Shown here: one piece after another, positions 35,418-41,958 of the stretch | Numbering within the stretch: position 1 is the stretch's first letter | Layout: each line of letters starts with the position of its first letter | Assembly: GCF_016908855.1 (NCBI RefSeq) | Contig: NZ_JAFBER010000023.1 | Span: 1-41,958, forward strand | From: Scopulibacillus daqui | GTDB lineage: Bacteria; Bacillota; Bacilli; Bacillales; Sporolactobacillaceae | Reading direction: 5' to 3' | Length of the DNA: 41,958 nt | Translations under genes and position numbers: made by a program | Notes under the pieces: generated by a model | What the model was told of the DNA's origin: nothing | Database searches by the model: none | Seen by the model: only the letters and a program-made list of their open reading frames with translations

Positions 35418-36428
35418 ATGAAAATGAGCGACGTAGCAAAATTAGCGAATGTATCCACTGCAACTGTTTCAAGGGTTCTCAGTCAGCCTGAGAAGGTAAG
35501 TAAAGATACTAGAGAAAAAGTTATGAAAGTGATTAAAGAATTCAATTACCAGCCGCATATGGTTGCACGGCAATTTAGAACAAAGGAAACAAAAACAATA
35601 CTTGTCGTTGTCCCCGATATCACAGACGCTTTCTTTTCAGAAGTGCTGAGGGGCATTGAACATATGGCGGTCCGCAACGGCTATCAGGTGATTTTAGGGG
35701 ACGCAGAGAATGATCCCAAAAGAGAAAAAGAATATACTAATTTATTGCTTCAGAGGCAAGCGGATGGCATGGTATTGCTGACGGCGAGAATGGATCAACA
35801 AGATTTAGAAAATATTTCAAATCATTTTCCGATGGTGCTTGCTTGTGAATATATCGACGGATTAGATGTGCCTACGGTTTCGATTGATAATATCAGCAGC
35901 GCTAGAAAAGCGACAGAACACCTCATCCATTTAGGCCATACTAAAATTGCCCATATCACAGGCCCGATGAATGTCGTGCTCAGCCGCGACCGATTAAAAG
36001 GCTATCAACAAGCCATGTTAAGCCACGATATAACTATTAATCCGGCATATATTCAAGAAAGCGAGGTTAGCTTTGAATCTTCCTATGATCAGATGATGAA
36101 ATTATTAGCGTTAGAAACGCCGCCTACTGCTGTATTTGTTTTTAATGACGAAATGGCAATCGGGGCCATTAAGGCGGTCAAAGACAGCGGGCTGAACGTT
36201 CCCAAAGATGTGGCGGTCGTCGGCTTTGATAATCTGAAAATGTCATCTATATATGAACCGAATATTACAACCATTCACCAGCCGAAATATGAAATCGGCA
36301 GCAAGGCTATGGAATTGTTATTAAAACTGATCAATGGCGAAACCTTGCAAAAGAAAAGATTTGTCTTAAATGATAAATTAGTCGTCAGAGAATCGAGTGG
36401 TGCAAATAATAAAAAGGTTACACCCTAA
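35418..36428 (+). CDS. LacI-family regulator of the inositol genes (predicted)
   Basis: A 336-residue LacI/GalR protein. The helix-turn-helix and hinge are MSDVAKLANVSTATVSRVLS and YQPHMVARQFR; the effector domain (about residues 62-330) has LVVVPDITDAFFSEVLRGIE, RQADGMVLLTARM, HLGHTKIAHITGP, FVFNDEMAIGAIKAV and DVAVVGFDN. GGTGAT precedes ATG 35418; ATG 35406 and 35424 are also in frame. Seven 14-bp palindromes at the iol, iolT, ABC and lacI control regions are its predicted targets. B. subtilis uses DeoR-type IolR for iol; its LacI-type IolQ (DegA) controls only iolX. The ligand is likely an inositol or a pathway intermediate (inference). Confidence 0.88.
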   Translation: MKMSDVAKLANVSTATVSRVLSQPEKVSKDTREKVMKVIKEFNYQPHMVARQFRTKETKTILVVVPDITDAFFSEVLRGIEHMAVRNGYQVILGDAENDPKREKEYTNLLLQRQADGMVLLTARMDQQDLENISNHFPMVLACEYIDGLDVPTVSIDNISSARKATEHLIHLGHTKIAHITGPMNVVLSRDRLKGYQQAMLSHDITINPAYIQESEVSFESSYDQMMKLLALETPPTAVFVFNDEMAIGAIKAVKDSGLNVPKDVAVVGFDNLKMSSIYEPNITTIHQPKYEIGSKAMELLLKLINGETLQKKRFVLNDKLVVRESSGANNKKVTP

Positions 36429-36580
36429 ATCTATCATATGATCTGATACTGTGTTTTTTCTCTCAGCGATAATCATTTTTAATTTGATAGGGCTTTGGCT
36501 GCGGAAAGAAATCAACCGTGAATCGTTCAACGGTTTATTAGGCCGCTCGTCGGCTTTAGGATAATTTGAAAACAAACATA

Positions 36581-36614
36581 AGCAGCACAGACCAAGACCA
36601 TGGTTTGTGCTGCT
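36581..36614 (-). terminator. Terminator of the DUF3784 gene
   Basis: AGCAGCACA (36581-36589) and TGTGCTGCT (36606-36614) with inner ACCA/TGGT pairing. On the minus strand it is followed by TATGTTTGTTTTC. It may also serve lacI from the other side. The rest of 36429-36631 shows nothing. Confidence 0.6.
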
Positions 36615-36631
36615 AAGCATGTTTTGGGCAT

Positions 36632-36937
36632 TTATTTTTCAGATTGACCGCCATTAATGATACTAATCAATGCCACAACAGATATAACTAACAAAATACT
36701 AAATATAATGGCTGCTATGTTTCCAAACCAATAAATGAACAATGGCAAAATAGCAATCATCATGCCAACGATAATAACAAAAGCGCCCGCTTGTTTAGCT
36801 AATTTTCTTTTGTCTCCTTTATATTTCTCTTCTCGATAGCCTGCTATAAGGAAAAGCATCTTCTTAAACCAGATTAAACATCCCAATAACATTAATATGG
36901 CTCCTATAAAAATAGAACCAACAGTATTAGCAGTCAT
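36632..36937 (-). CDS. DUF3784 family membrane protein
   Basis: A 101-residue protein with three predicted helices. The cytoplasmic loop between helices 1 and 2 reads LIAGYREEKYKGDKRKLAK, which is the DUF3784 hallmark; family members are small Firmicute membrane proteins of unknown function. GGAGGTG lies before the ATG with seven bases of spacing. It stands alone in its direction, with a terminator after it. Confidence 0.75.
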   Translation of the reverse strand: MTANTVGSIFIGAILMLLGCLIWFKKMLFLIAGYREEKYKGDKRKLAKQAGAFVIIVGMMIAILPLFIYWFGNIAAIIFSILLVISVVALISIINGGQSEK

Positions 36938-37347
36938 TTTTTCGCACCTCCATAATTTTCCTGTTTAATCCATTATAACAATTGCTATTGAGATTTGAAT
37001 GGCTTTTTTTTAATGTTTCAATGTTCTTAAGTAACTATGTTCCAAATATTCAATAGTAGCTTCATTGAATTTAAAAAGTAATAGGGGAATGATGATTTAA
37101 AAAATCATAAACTAAATTTGGATGGATGAAGGAAAAAAGTTGTCTAAGTTCACTAGTTATGCCTGCTCCAACTATTTGACGCAGAACCGAACAAGAGCTG
37201 CTGGCGCAAGATGGATGCATACACATAAGCAGGAAATCAGCGTTAATAACGATATATTTTGGTCGTGAAGGAATTAAACCGCAAAAAACAAGAAGAAATG
37301 CCTACCCCTTGATTGATATGCTAAATAAGAAAAAGGGGTGAGGCGTG
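36938..37347 (+). other. Spacer without a supported gene
   Basis: About 400 bases between the divergent DUF3784 gene and the permease. From 37179 to 37341 a frame of about 54 codons is open (RTEQELLAQDGCIHISRKSA and on) and ends just before the permease ribosome binding site, but it has no start codon or ribosome binding site. I see no promoter I would defend. Confidence 0.35.
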
Positions 37348-38571
37348 ATGAACAATCCATCTATTGGATTATTTCAAGGCATTGCATTATACATTGCAGC
37401 CATTTTGGGATCAGGGGTCCTCTTTTTATCAGAGGTTGCAGCCTCAATAGCAGGTCCTGCGTCCATTATTTCTTGGCTTATCGTGATTTTTATTAGCTTT
37501 CCTCTCGCATACTCATTTGCAAGTCTGGCCCGGCAATATCCAGATGCCGGAGGAGCTGCAACTTTTGTTAGAATTTCTTTTGGATATCATTTGGGCTGTA
37601 TTGTCGGATGGTTTTACTTTGTAACGGCGGCAGTTGGCCAAACGATTGTATCGTTAACCGGCGCTTTTTATGTTAGTGAAGCATTTGGATTTTCACATGT
37701 TGAAACTACATTAATTGCCGTCTTTATGTTGTTAATTGCAGGTGTTTCGAATTATTATGGTGTCAATGTTAGCGGTAAAGTAGCGTTGGTTTTAAGTGCT
37801 TGTTTATTAGCTCTTTTATTGTTGACTGTCTTTGTGTCATTGCCAAGTATACAATGGAGGCATTTTACTCCCTTTGTTCCGAATGGATGGTTTTCAGTTG
37901 GGAGTGCTGTAACGGTGATTTTTTGGTCATTTTTTGGCTGGGAGGCGATTTGTAGTCTGGCCAATCATTTTAAAAGGCCAGAAAAAGATATTGTGAAAGG
38001 AACTGCCGTAAGTGCTATTATCATAGGGCTCTTGTTTTTGGCACTAAGTTTTGTGACCATTGGGACAGCAGCGTATGGCAGTAAAGAAACTAACCTCTCG
38101 CCTATCAGTATCATAATGGGTAATACATTCGGAGTTGAAGTCAAAGTTGTCACAGCGGTATTGGTATTTATCATTTGCACAGGGACAGCAAATGCATTTG
38201 TAGCAAGCTTAACTCAATTAGGGTATGCCTTAAGCAGGGATGGCGCTTTTCCAAAGTTTTTTTCAAAACGGCATACAACTGCTAAAATTCCTAGACGCAT
38301 GGTTTTATTTGTCATCTGTTTTGCGCAAGCAGGGGTTTTAGTGACGAGGGGACTATCGTTAACGTTTAATGATATTTTGTTTATCCCGACTTCTCTCGGG
38401 ATATGGGTTTACATTCTTTCTATGGCAGCAGGGGTTAAATTGTTTAAGAAAAACACGCTGGCATGGTGGGCATCATTAGGATCCTTCATTTTATGTTTGC
38501 TCGTGATTCCTTATTTTTCAAGTGTATATTTTCGTTCCGGCAATTGTCGCAGCATTATATGTTATTTATAA
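37348..38571 (+). CDS. Amino-acid permease, YjeH-like APC family, frameshifted near the C-terminus
   Basis: A 407-residue APC-superfamily transporter with 11-12 helices. The N-terminus GLFQGIALYIAAILGSGVLF carries the GSG substrate-binding motif, and FASLARQYPDAGGAATFVR and FFGWEAICSLANHFKRPEKD match the YjeH (methionine and branched-chain amino-acid exporter) group. The frame then breaks: after LLVIPYFSS it reads an unlikely tail and stops at 38571, while the plus-one frame continues with a normal last helix (see next entry). GTG 37345 is also possible, but ATG 37348 has better spacing from AAAGGGGTGAGG. It may still be made as a slightly altered protein. Confidence 0.82.
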   Translation: MNNPSIGLFQGIALYIAAILGSGVLFLSEVAASIAGPASIISWLIVIFISFPLAYSFASLARQYPDAGGAATFVRISFGYHLGCIVGWFYFVTAAVGQTIVSLTGAFYVSEAFGFSHVETTLIAVFMLLIAGVSNYYGVNVSGKVALVLSACLLALLLLTVFVSLPSIQWRHFTPFVPNGWFSVGSAVTVIFWSFFGWEAICSLANHFKRPEKDIVKGTAVSAIIIGLLFLALSFVTIGTAAYGSKETNLSPISIIMGNTFGVEVKVVTAVLVFIICTGTANAFVASLTQLGYALSRDGAFPKFFSKRHTTAKIPRRMVLFVICFAQAGVLVTRGLSLTFNDILFIPTSLGIWVYILSMAAGVKLFKKNTLAWWASLGSFILCLLVIPYFSSVYFRSGNCRSIICYL

Positions 38572-38644
38572 GCTTTTGGAAAGGAGATTTTTTTCCGATA
38601 GGGAGGTTTTAAAATCCAATGAAAAACCTAAACGATATTTCTAA
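38514..38644 (+). pseudogene. Lost C-terminal end of the YjeH-like permease
   Basis: In the plus-one frame the sequence after a five-T run (38514-38518) reads VYIFVPAIVAALYVIYKLLE, then KRFFSDREVLKSNEKPKRYF and a stop at 38642-38644. A hydrophobic helix with a basic tail is exactly what the permease lacks. An in-frame TGA at 38504-38506 in that frame places the break after 38506, so one extra T in the run explains it. Corrected, the protein would have about 431 residues and overlap adaA by 26 bases. Confidence 0.75.
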
Positions 38645-39197
38645 AAACGATATGTGGGAAGCAATAGTTTCGTCCGATCCTGCATATGATGGGATATTTT
38701 TTTATGCGGTCAAGTCAACGGGGATTTTTTGCCGGCCGTCTTGTAAGTCTAAAGTGCCGAAGTATGAAAATGTATCCTTTTTTTTAAATGCAGCCGAAGC
38801 TCTAAAAGCTGGATATCGACCTTGCAAGAGATGTCGGCCTGATTTAAAATCAAAAAATTATGACCCATTCAAACCGATTATAGATGACACTATACACATT
38901 ATAGAAAATAATTATGATCAAAAACTGCTGCTGGCTGAAATCGCATCAAAGGTAGGGGTAAGCCGATTTCATTTAGATCGGATTTTTAAGGTCAGGACAG
39001 GGTATACCCCACGGCTGTATTTAGAAAAAGTCAGAATCGAGAAGGCAAAGGGGCTTCTTTTAACAACCTCCTTAAATAGCACAGAGGTTGGTTATCAAAT
39101 AGGCTATCAAAGCATTTCAAGCTTTTATCATGCGTTTAAACGCAGAACGGGACTTTCACCGAGTCAATTTCAAGACAATAGTAACAAAGACTTGTAG
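38619..39197 (+). CDS. adaA: AdaA: methylphosphotriester-DNA methyltransferase and AraC-type activator
   Basis: A 192-residue protein with the Ada N-terminal zinc domain (C38, C42, C69 and C72 in FCRPSC and PCKRCRP; C38 is the expected methyl acceptor) and an AraC-type double helix-turn-helix (SKVGVSRFHLDRIFK and VGYQIGYQSISSFYHAFKRR, TGLSPSQF). It accepts methyl groups from DNA phosphotriesters and then activates the adaptive response to alkylation. B. subtilis pairs adaA with adaB (O6-methylguanine methyltransferase); no adaB is visible here. GGGAGG precedes the ATG. The start lies inside the lost end of the permease frame, suggesting former translational coupling. Confidence 0.9.
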   Translation: MKNLNDISKNDMWEAIVSSDPAYDGIFFYAVKSTGIFCRPSCKSKVPKYENVSFFLNAAEALKAGYRPCKRCRPDLKSKNYDPFKPIIDDTIHIIENNYDQKLLLAEIASKVGVSRFHLDRIFKVRTGYTPRLYLEKVRIEKAKGLLLTTSLNSTEVGYQIGYQSISSFYHAFKRRTGLSPSQFQDNSNKDL

Positions 39198-39451
39198 GGT
39201 CTAACTTGAAATCTTATTCCTTTAACAACCGGGCAGTCAAATCACTTGTAAGAACAATAGCGGATGAATGTAATGAGTTTTGAACCTTTTGGCTGTATGA
39301 AAGCTAATTTCATTATATAGGACTTATTTCATCATTTCTTTTCCATTCGTTTACAATGAAAAGTTTCCAATGTTACAATTGATTTATTGAATTTACAAAA
39401 TTTTTTATTAGGAACCCAAAAAATTATATTCGAAAGTGAAGTGAAAGAGTA

Positions 39452-40264
39452 TTGGTCGGTTCACTAACAATTTCTTCTATAATATTTATGATTGTAGTCT
39501 CAATCTTAGTTCCTATTGGTTCATTAATCTATCTTAAAAAAAGAGTAACAATGATACCATGGAAACCTGTTCTAATAGGTGTTTTAATTTTTATTGTTTT
39601 CTCTCAAATGCTTGAAAAGTTTTTAAATGTCTATATTTTAAACATAAATCCCTATACTTCAGCATGGTTTAATAATCCTTATTTGTATGCATTATATGGC
39701 GGTCTTGCTGCTGGCATATTTGAAGAATTAGGCCGGTTTATAGGATTCTATTATTTATTGAAAAATGATCGGGAATGGAAACATGGCATTGCATATGGAA
39801 TAGGTCACGGAGGAATTGAATCTATATTAATTGGTGTTTTTGGCGGAATACAATTTTTGACTTTATCCTTTTTGATCAATTCAGGGCAATTTAATACTTT
39901 ACTTAATTTACATGATAAAAGCGATTCTTCATTATTAATGATAAAGGAACATTTGATAAATCAGCCAACCTTCTTTTTATTAGGGGGAATTGAACGAATC
40001 TTTAGTTTTGTTATTCAACTTTCATTATCTTTATTGGTTCTTTATGCCATTCGCAATAAAAAAATTAGATTCCTGTTATATGCAATATTGATCCACACTA
40101 GTGTAGACTTTTTTGCGTTAATTTCTCAAAAGTTCCAGCTGAGCCCTTTTTTTGTAGAAGGAATCCTTTTTATTATGATGATTTTTTCTTGGATTCATAT
40201 TATTAAATCAAAATTATGGTTCTCAAAAACATCCGCTGGCAATTCAAATAATCAAAGTCTTTAA
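39452..40264 (+). CDS. YhfC-family intramembrane glutamic-type protease homologue
   Basis: A 270-residue membrane protein with about eight helices. The CPBP/Abi-type catalytic motifs are all in helices: EELGR (E91, E92, R95), GHGGIES (H119, E123) and LIHTSVDF (H215, D219). This matches the YhfC (DUF2324) group of putative CAAX-protease relatives, whose substrates are unknown. The start appears to be TTG at 39452, with only a weak GTGAAAGAG upstream, so the exact start is uncertain. The 250-base gap before it shows no gene. Base composition from here to the window end is more AT-rich than in the metabolic clusters. Confidence 0.75.
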   Translation: MVGSLTISSIIFMIVVSILVPIGSLIYLKKRVTMIPWKPVLIGVLIFIVFSQMLEKFLNVYILNINPYTSAWFNNPYLYALYGGLAAGIFEELGRFIGFYYLLKNDREWKHGIAYGIGHGGIESILIGVFGGIQFLTLSFLINSGQFNTLLNLHDKSDSSLLMIKEHLINQPTFFLLGGIERIFSFVIQLSLSLLVLYAIRNKKIRFLLYAILIHTSVDFFALISQKFQLSPFFVEGILFIMMIFSWIHIIKSKLWFSKTSAGNSNNQSL

Positions 40265-40759
40265 CATATTATTGTTTATTTTAAAAAACATGGTTATTTG
40301 CTCAAACATTCTGTACCGCATTTATTAAAAAGTATAGAATTGTATACTTTTATGCAGAGTTAGATTGGCTGCCAACAAATTATAAAGGGTTTGCGAAAAT
40401 ATTTTAATGAACTATGGTGAATCATGTGTACTGTAAGGTATTTCCTCTAAAAAATAGGTTCATAAATTCCATACAAGTGCAATTATATAGGGAAAACCTT
40501 TCTTTTTTTAATTCTAAAGTTCAGTAAGGGTGTCGCTTAACAGAAATAGCGTATATAATAAACAGTAAATATAAATATAAGTTAAATAAAGTGAAAAAAA
40601 TAACTTTTTCTATTCAAACATGGGGGAGAGGAAGGTAAGTGAATAGGGAAGTTCAGAAAATAATGGCTAAAATACATATTTCTTAAAATGGATATTAAAT
40701 ACTGATAAATCAAAAAAAGGTAATGTAGACTGACTTAGATACAAGGTAGTGGGGTTAAT
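40265..40759 (+). other. AT-rich spacer without a supported gene
   Basis: I see a TATAAT at 40554-40559 that may serve the nuclease-like gene, with a poor -35, and a 15-codon frame (GTG 40639 to stop 40686) after GAGGAAGG that could be a leader peptide but is too short to defend. An AGTATA-GAAT-TGTATACT inverted repeat lies near 40332-40349. Confidence 0.35.
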
Positions 40760-41272
40760 ATGACTATAAATATTAAAGAAGTTTTTAAAACAATGAATGA
40801 CTTTGAATTAGTAGAAATTTATGGCCAATGGCTAGCTGAACTTAAAGTAAGAAACATGATTAGAACAAATAATGTAGTAGGAGAGTTAGGGGAATATTTA
40901 GCTATTAAATATTATCAAGATACTCCAAGATTGCCCAAATTGCAGGCTGCACCAACAGGAACTCAAAATATTGATGCTATCAGTATAAATGGTGATAGGT
41001 ATAGTATTAAATCAACAACGGGGAATGTGACAGGAGTTTTTTATGGGCTTAATGACCCTCAACATTCTCAAGAAGATAAACAGAAATTTGAATATGTGAT
41101 ATTAGTTAAATTTAATAAAGATTTTTCTTTACAAAAAATTTTAGAGTTGGATTGGGAGACATTTCTAAAACATAAAAGATGGCACAAAAGAATGAGGGCT
41201 TGGAATTTATCTATAACTAAAGAGTTAATAAATGATTCTAAAGTAGTTTTTGAATCTGAATCAATTTCATAA
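40760..41272 (+). CDS. PD-(D/E)XK-like orphan nuclease (DUF6998-like)
   Basis: A 170-residue soluble protein. GELGEYLAIKYY supplies an acidic helix (E42, E45), and IDAISINGDRYSIKST supplies D72 and K84 in a D-x11-K spacing with S82-x-K84, the active-site pattern of restriction-endonuclease-fold proteins of the Mrr/Sau3AI-like kind. The later strand KFEYVILVKFNKDF fits the core sheet. I recall similar short proteins annotated DUF6998. No methyltransferase is beside it, so it is either an orphan restriction-like nuclease or a decayed defence module. GGGG lies before the ATG. Codon use is AT-rich, and the gene sits between IS debris, which suggests horizontal transfer. Confidence 0.6.
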   Translation: MTINIKEVFKTMNDFELVEIYGQWLAELKVRNMIRTNNVVGELGEYLAIKYYQDTPRLPKLQAAPTGTQNIDAISINGDRYSIKSTTGNVTGVFYGLNDPQHSQEDKQKFEYVILVKFNKDFSLQKILELDWETFLKHKRWHKRMRAWNLSITKELINDSKVVFESESIS

Positions 41273-41331
41273 TTCCATTGTATAAAGAAAAACAGACCTG
41301 GAGGATTTTGATACCTTTAAAAATTTTAAAT

Positions 41332-41448
41332 CTACGAAGCTTGTTGTTGATTTAACATGGCATTAATACGATCAGCAGCTAATTTTGAAGCATTATAAAC
41401 TAAGGCTACAATGTCAAAATGAATTTTGGCACGTTTCCCGGTGCGATA
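41332..41448 (-). mobile_element. C-terminal remnant of an IS transposase
   Basis: On the minus strand the frame reads YRTGKRAKIHFDIVALVYNA then SKLAADRINAMLNQQQAS and stop (41332-41334). A TGKR-x-KI-x-FD-x-x-ALVYN ending is typical of DDE transposase C-termini of the IS1182/IS4-like groups. A stop codon precedes it and nothing else of the element remains. Confidence 0.6.
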
Positions 41449-41522
41449 TTAGAATTATAGTATAATAACATAGAAAAGCAACGTGGTGTAATAAAAATCA
41501 CATAGAACCTGGAGATTTAAAT

Positions 41523-41798
41523 ATGAGCGATCAATTAACTCAAATTGTGTCATTACTAGATAACCTAAATGGGAAAGTCGATGGATTAAATAAAAGAATG
41601 GACATAATGCAAGAAGATATTAAAAATTTAAAGCAAGATGTTAAAGAGATAAGGGATGACGTAAAAGAGTTGCGAATCGAAAGCATTAATGCCGATGAAA
41701 AGATTTTAAGTAAGTTAACAAGTTATCAGCAAAGAATAGGTAGCGATATTTCATTTTTAAATAGTGAAGTAGCTGATATAAAATTAAAAGTACACTGA
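41523..41798 (+). CDS. Small coiled-coil protein of unknown function
   Basis: A 91-residue, strongly heptad-patterned protein (residues about 8-55, for example LLDNLNGKVDGLNKRMDIMQ, continuing EDIKNLKQDVKEIRDDVKEL) with no membrane segment or catalytic motif. Proteins of this type are common, unnamed, and often lie in phage or accessory regions. CCTGGAG lies before the ATG with spacing of about seven bases, and TATAAT at 41461-41466 is a possible -10. It lies between a transposase remnant and an IS3-type element. I cannot assign a function; it may form oligomers. Confidence 0.65.
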   Translation: MSDQLTQIVSLLDNLNGKVDGLNKRMDIMQEDIKNLKQDVKEIRDDVKELRIESINADEKILSKLTSYQQRIGSDISFLNSEVADIKLKVH

Positions 41799-41868
41799 TT
41801 GAGTAATTAAATCCTTTTAAGTGATTAGAGTTATGTTATAACTGGTATTGAACATTGAGTATATATAA

Positions 41869-41958
41869 TGGACCCAAGAAATTAGACACGAAGAAAGGAT
41901 ATGTTAAGGTAGGTTTATGAAACGAAAAAGATATTCATCCGAATTTAAAGCGCAAATA
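41869..41958 (+). mobile_element. Left end of an IS3-family element, cut by the window edge
   Basis: TGGACCCAAGAAATTAGACA at 41869-41888 has the form of an IS3-family terminal inverted repeat, and about 28 bases later an OrfA-like frame begins. The element continues beyond the window, so its integrity is unknown. Confidence 0.65.
41917..41958 (+). CDS. IS3-family transposase OrfA, N-terminal fragment
   Basis: Fourteen codons, MKRKRYSSEFKAQI, run to the window edge. The basic start followed by YSSEFKA is the standard OrfA (helix-turn-helix) N-terminus of IS3-family elements. The remainder lies outside the window. Confidence 0.7.
   Translation, partial: MKRKRYSSEFKAQI

Noticed and set aside
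37179-37341. Open frame RTEQELLAQDGCIHISRKSA just before the permease
   Set aside because: No start codon near its beginning, short, and no recognised domain.

Overview
The window looks like chromosomal DNA of a low-GC, spore-former-type Firmicute (Bacillales). The evidence is strong AAAGGAGG-type ribosome binding sites, frequent TTG and GTG starts, sigma-A promoters, T-tailed terminators, cre-like sites, and gene families typical of Bacillus relatives (YunF, YetF, NagR, AdaA, YhfC, Iol). I cannot name the species. Most of the window is catabolic gene clusters, with decayed insertion sequences at both ends.

Region 1 (1-4.3 kb): a DUF2062 membrane protein, a selenocysteine tRNA (selC-like, minus strand) with its own promoter, a DUF72 (YunF-like) protein, a decayed IS3-family transposase tail, a membrane acyltransferase and a DUF421 protein. 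Region 2 (4.3-10.1 kb): an N-acetylglucosamine locus. A SIS-domain gene and nagE (IICBA) run leftward; nagA, nagB and nagR run rightward. Two NagR-type operators in the divergent control region each contain a TAGACA -35 hexamer. Region 3 (10.1-16.4 kb): a 4-hydroxyphenylacetate (homoprotocatechuate) module with a MarR regulator, hpaC, a DapA-family lyase, hpaE, hpaB and hpaD. The later meta-cleavage steps are not encoded here. Region 4 (16.4-18.2 kb): a PF06089 asparaginase and CutC.

Region 5 (18.3-36.4 kb) is the main attraction: an inositol catabolic regulon. It holds iolA, iolB, iolC, iolD, iolE, iolG and iolJ, an IolT-type MFS transporter, and, after an interruption carrying a small secreted double-psi-barrel-like protein and a membrane-anchored propeller-like protein, a complete RbsABC-type ABC transporter followed by a LacI-family regulator. 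Seven copies of a 14-bp palindrome, TGYAATCGATTRCA, lie before iolA (two), before iolT, before the ABC operon (two), after the ABC operon and just before the lacI gene. They predict one LacI-controlled regulon, unlike the DeoR-type IolR control of Bacillus subtilis iol. cre-like sites add probable CcpA control. A strongly foldable 235-nt spacer separates iolA from iolB.

Region 6 (36.4-42 kb): a DUF3784 protein, a YjeH-like permease with a frameshift near its C-terminus, AdaA overlapping the permease's lost reading frame, a YhfC-type intramembrane protease, and a more AT-rich end. That end holds a PD-(D/E)XK-like orphan nuclease, a decayed transposase tail, a short coiled-coil protein and the left end of an IS3-family element cut by the window edge.

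I found no CRISPR array, rRNA or clear defence or phage system. The most promising unusual items are the tRNA-Sec in a Bacillales-like genome, the LacI-type inositol regulon with its ABC transporter, and the structured iolA-iolB spacer.
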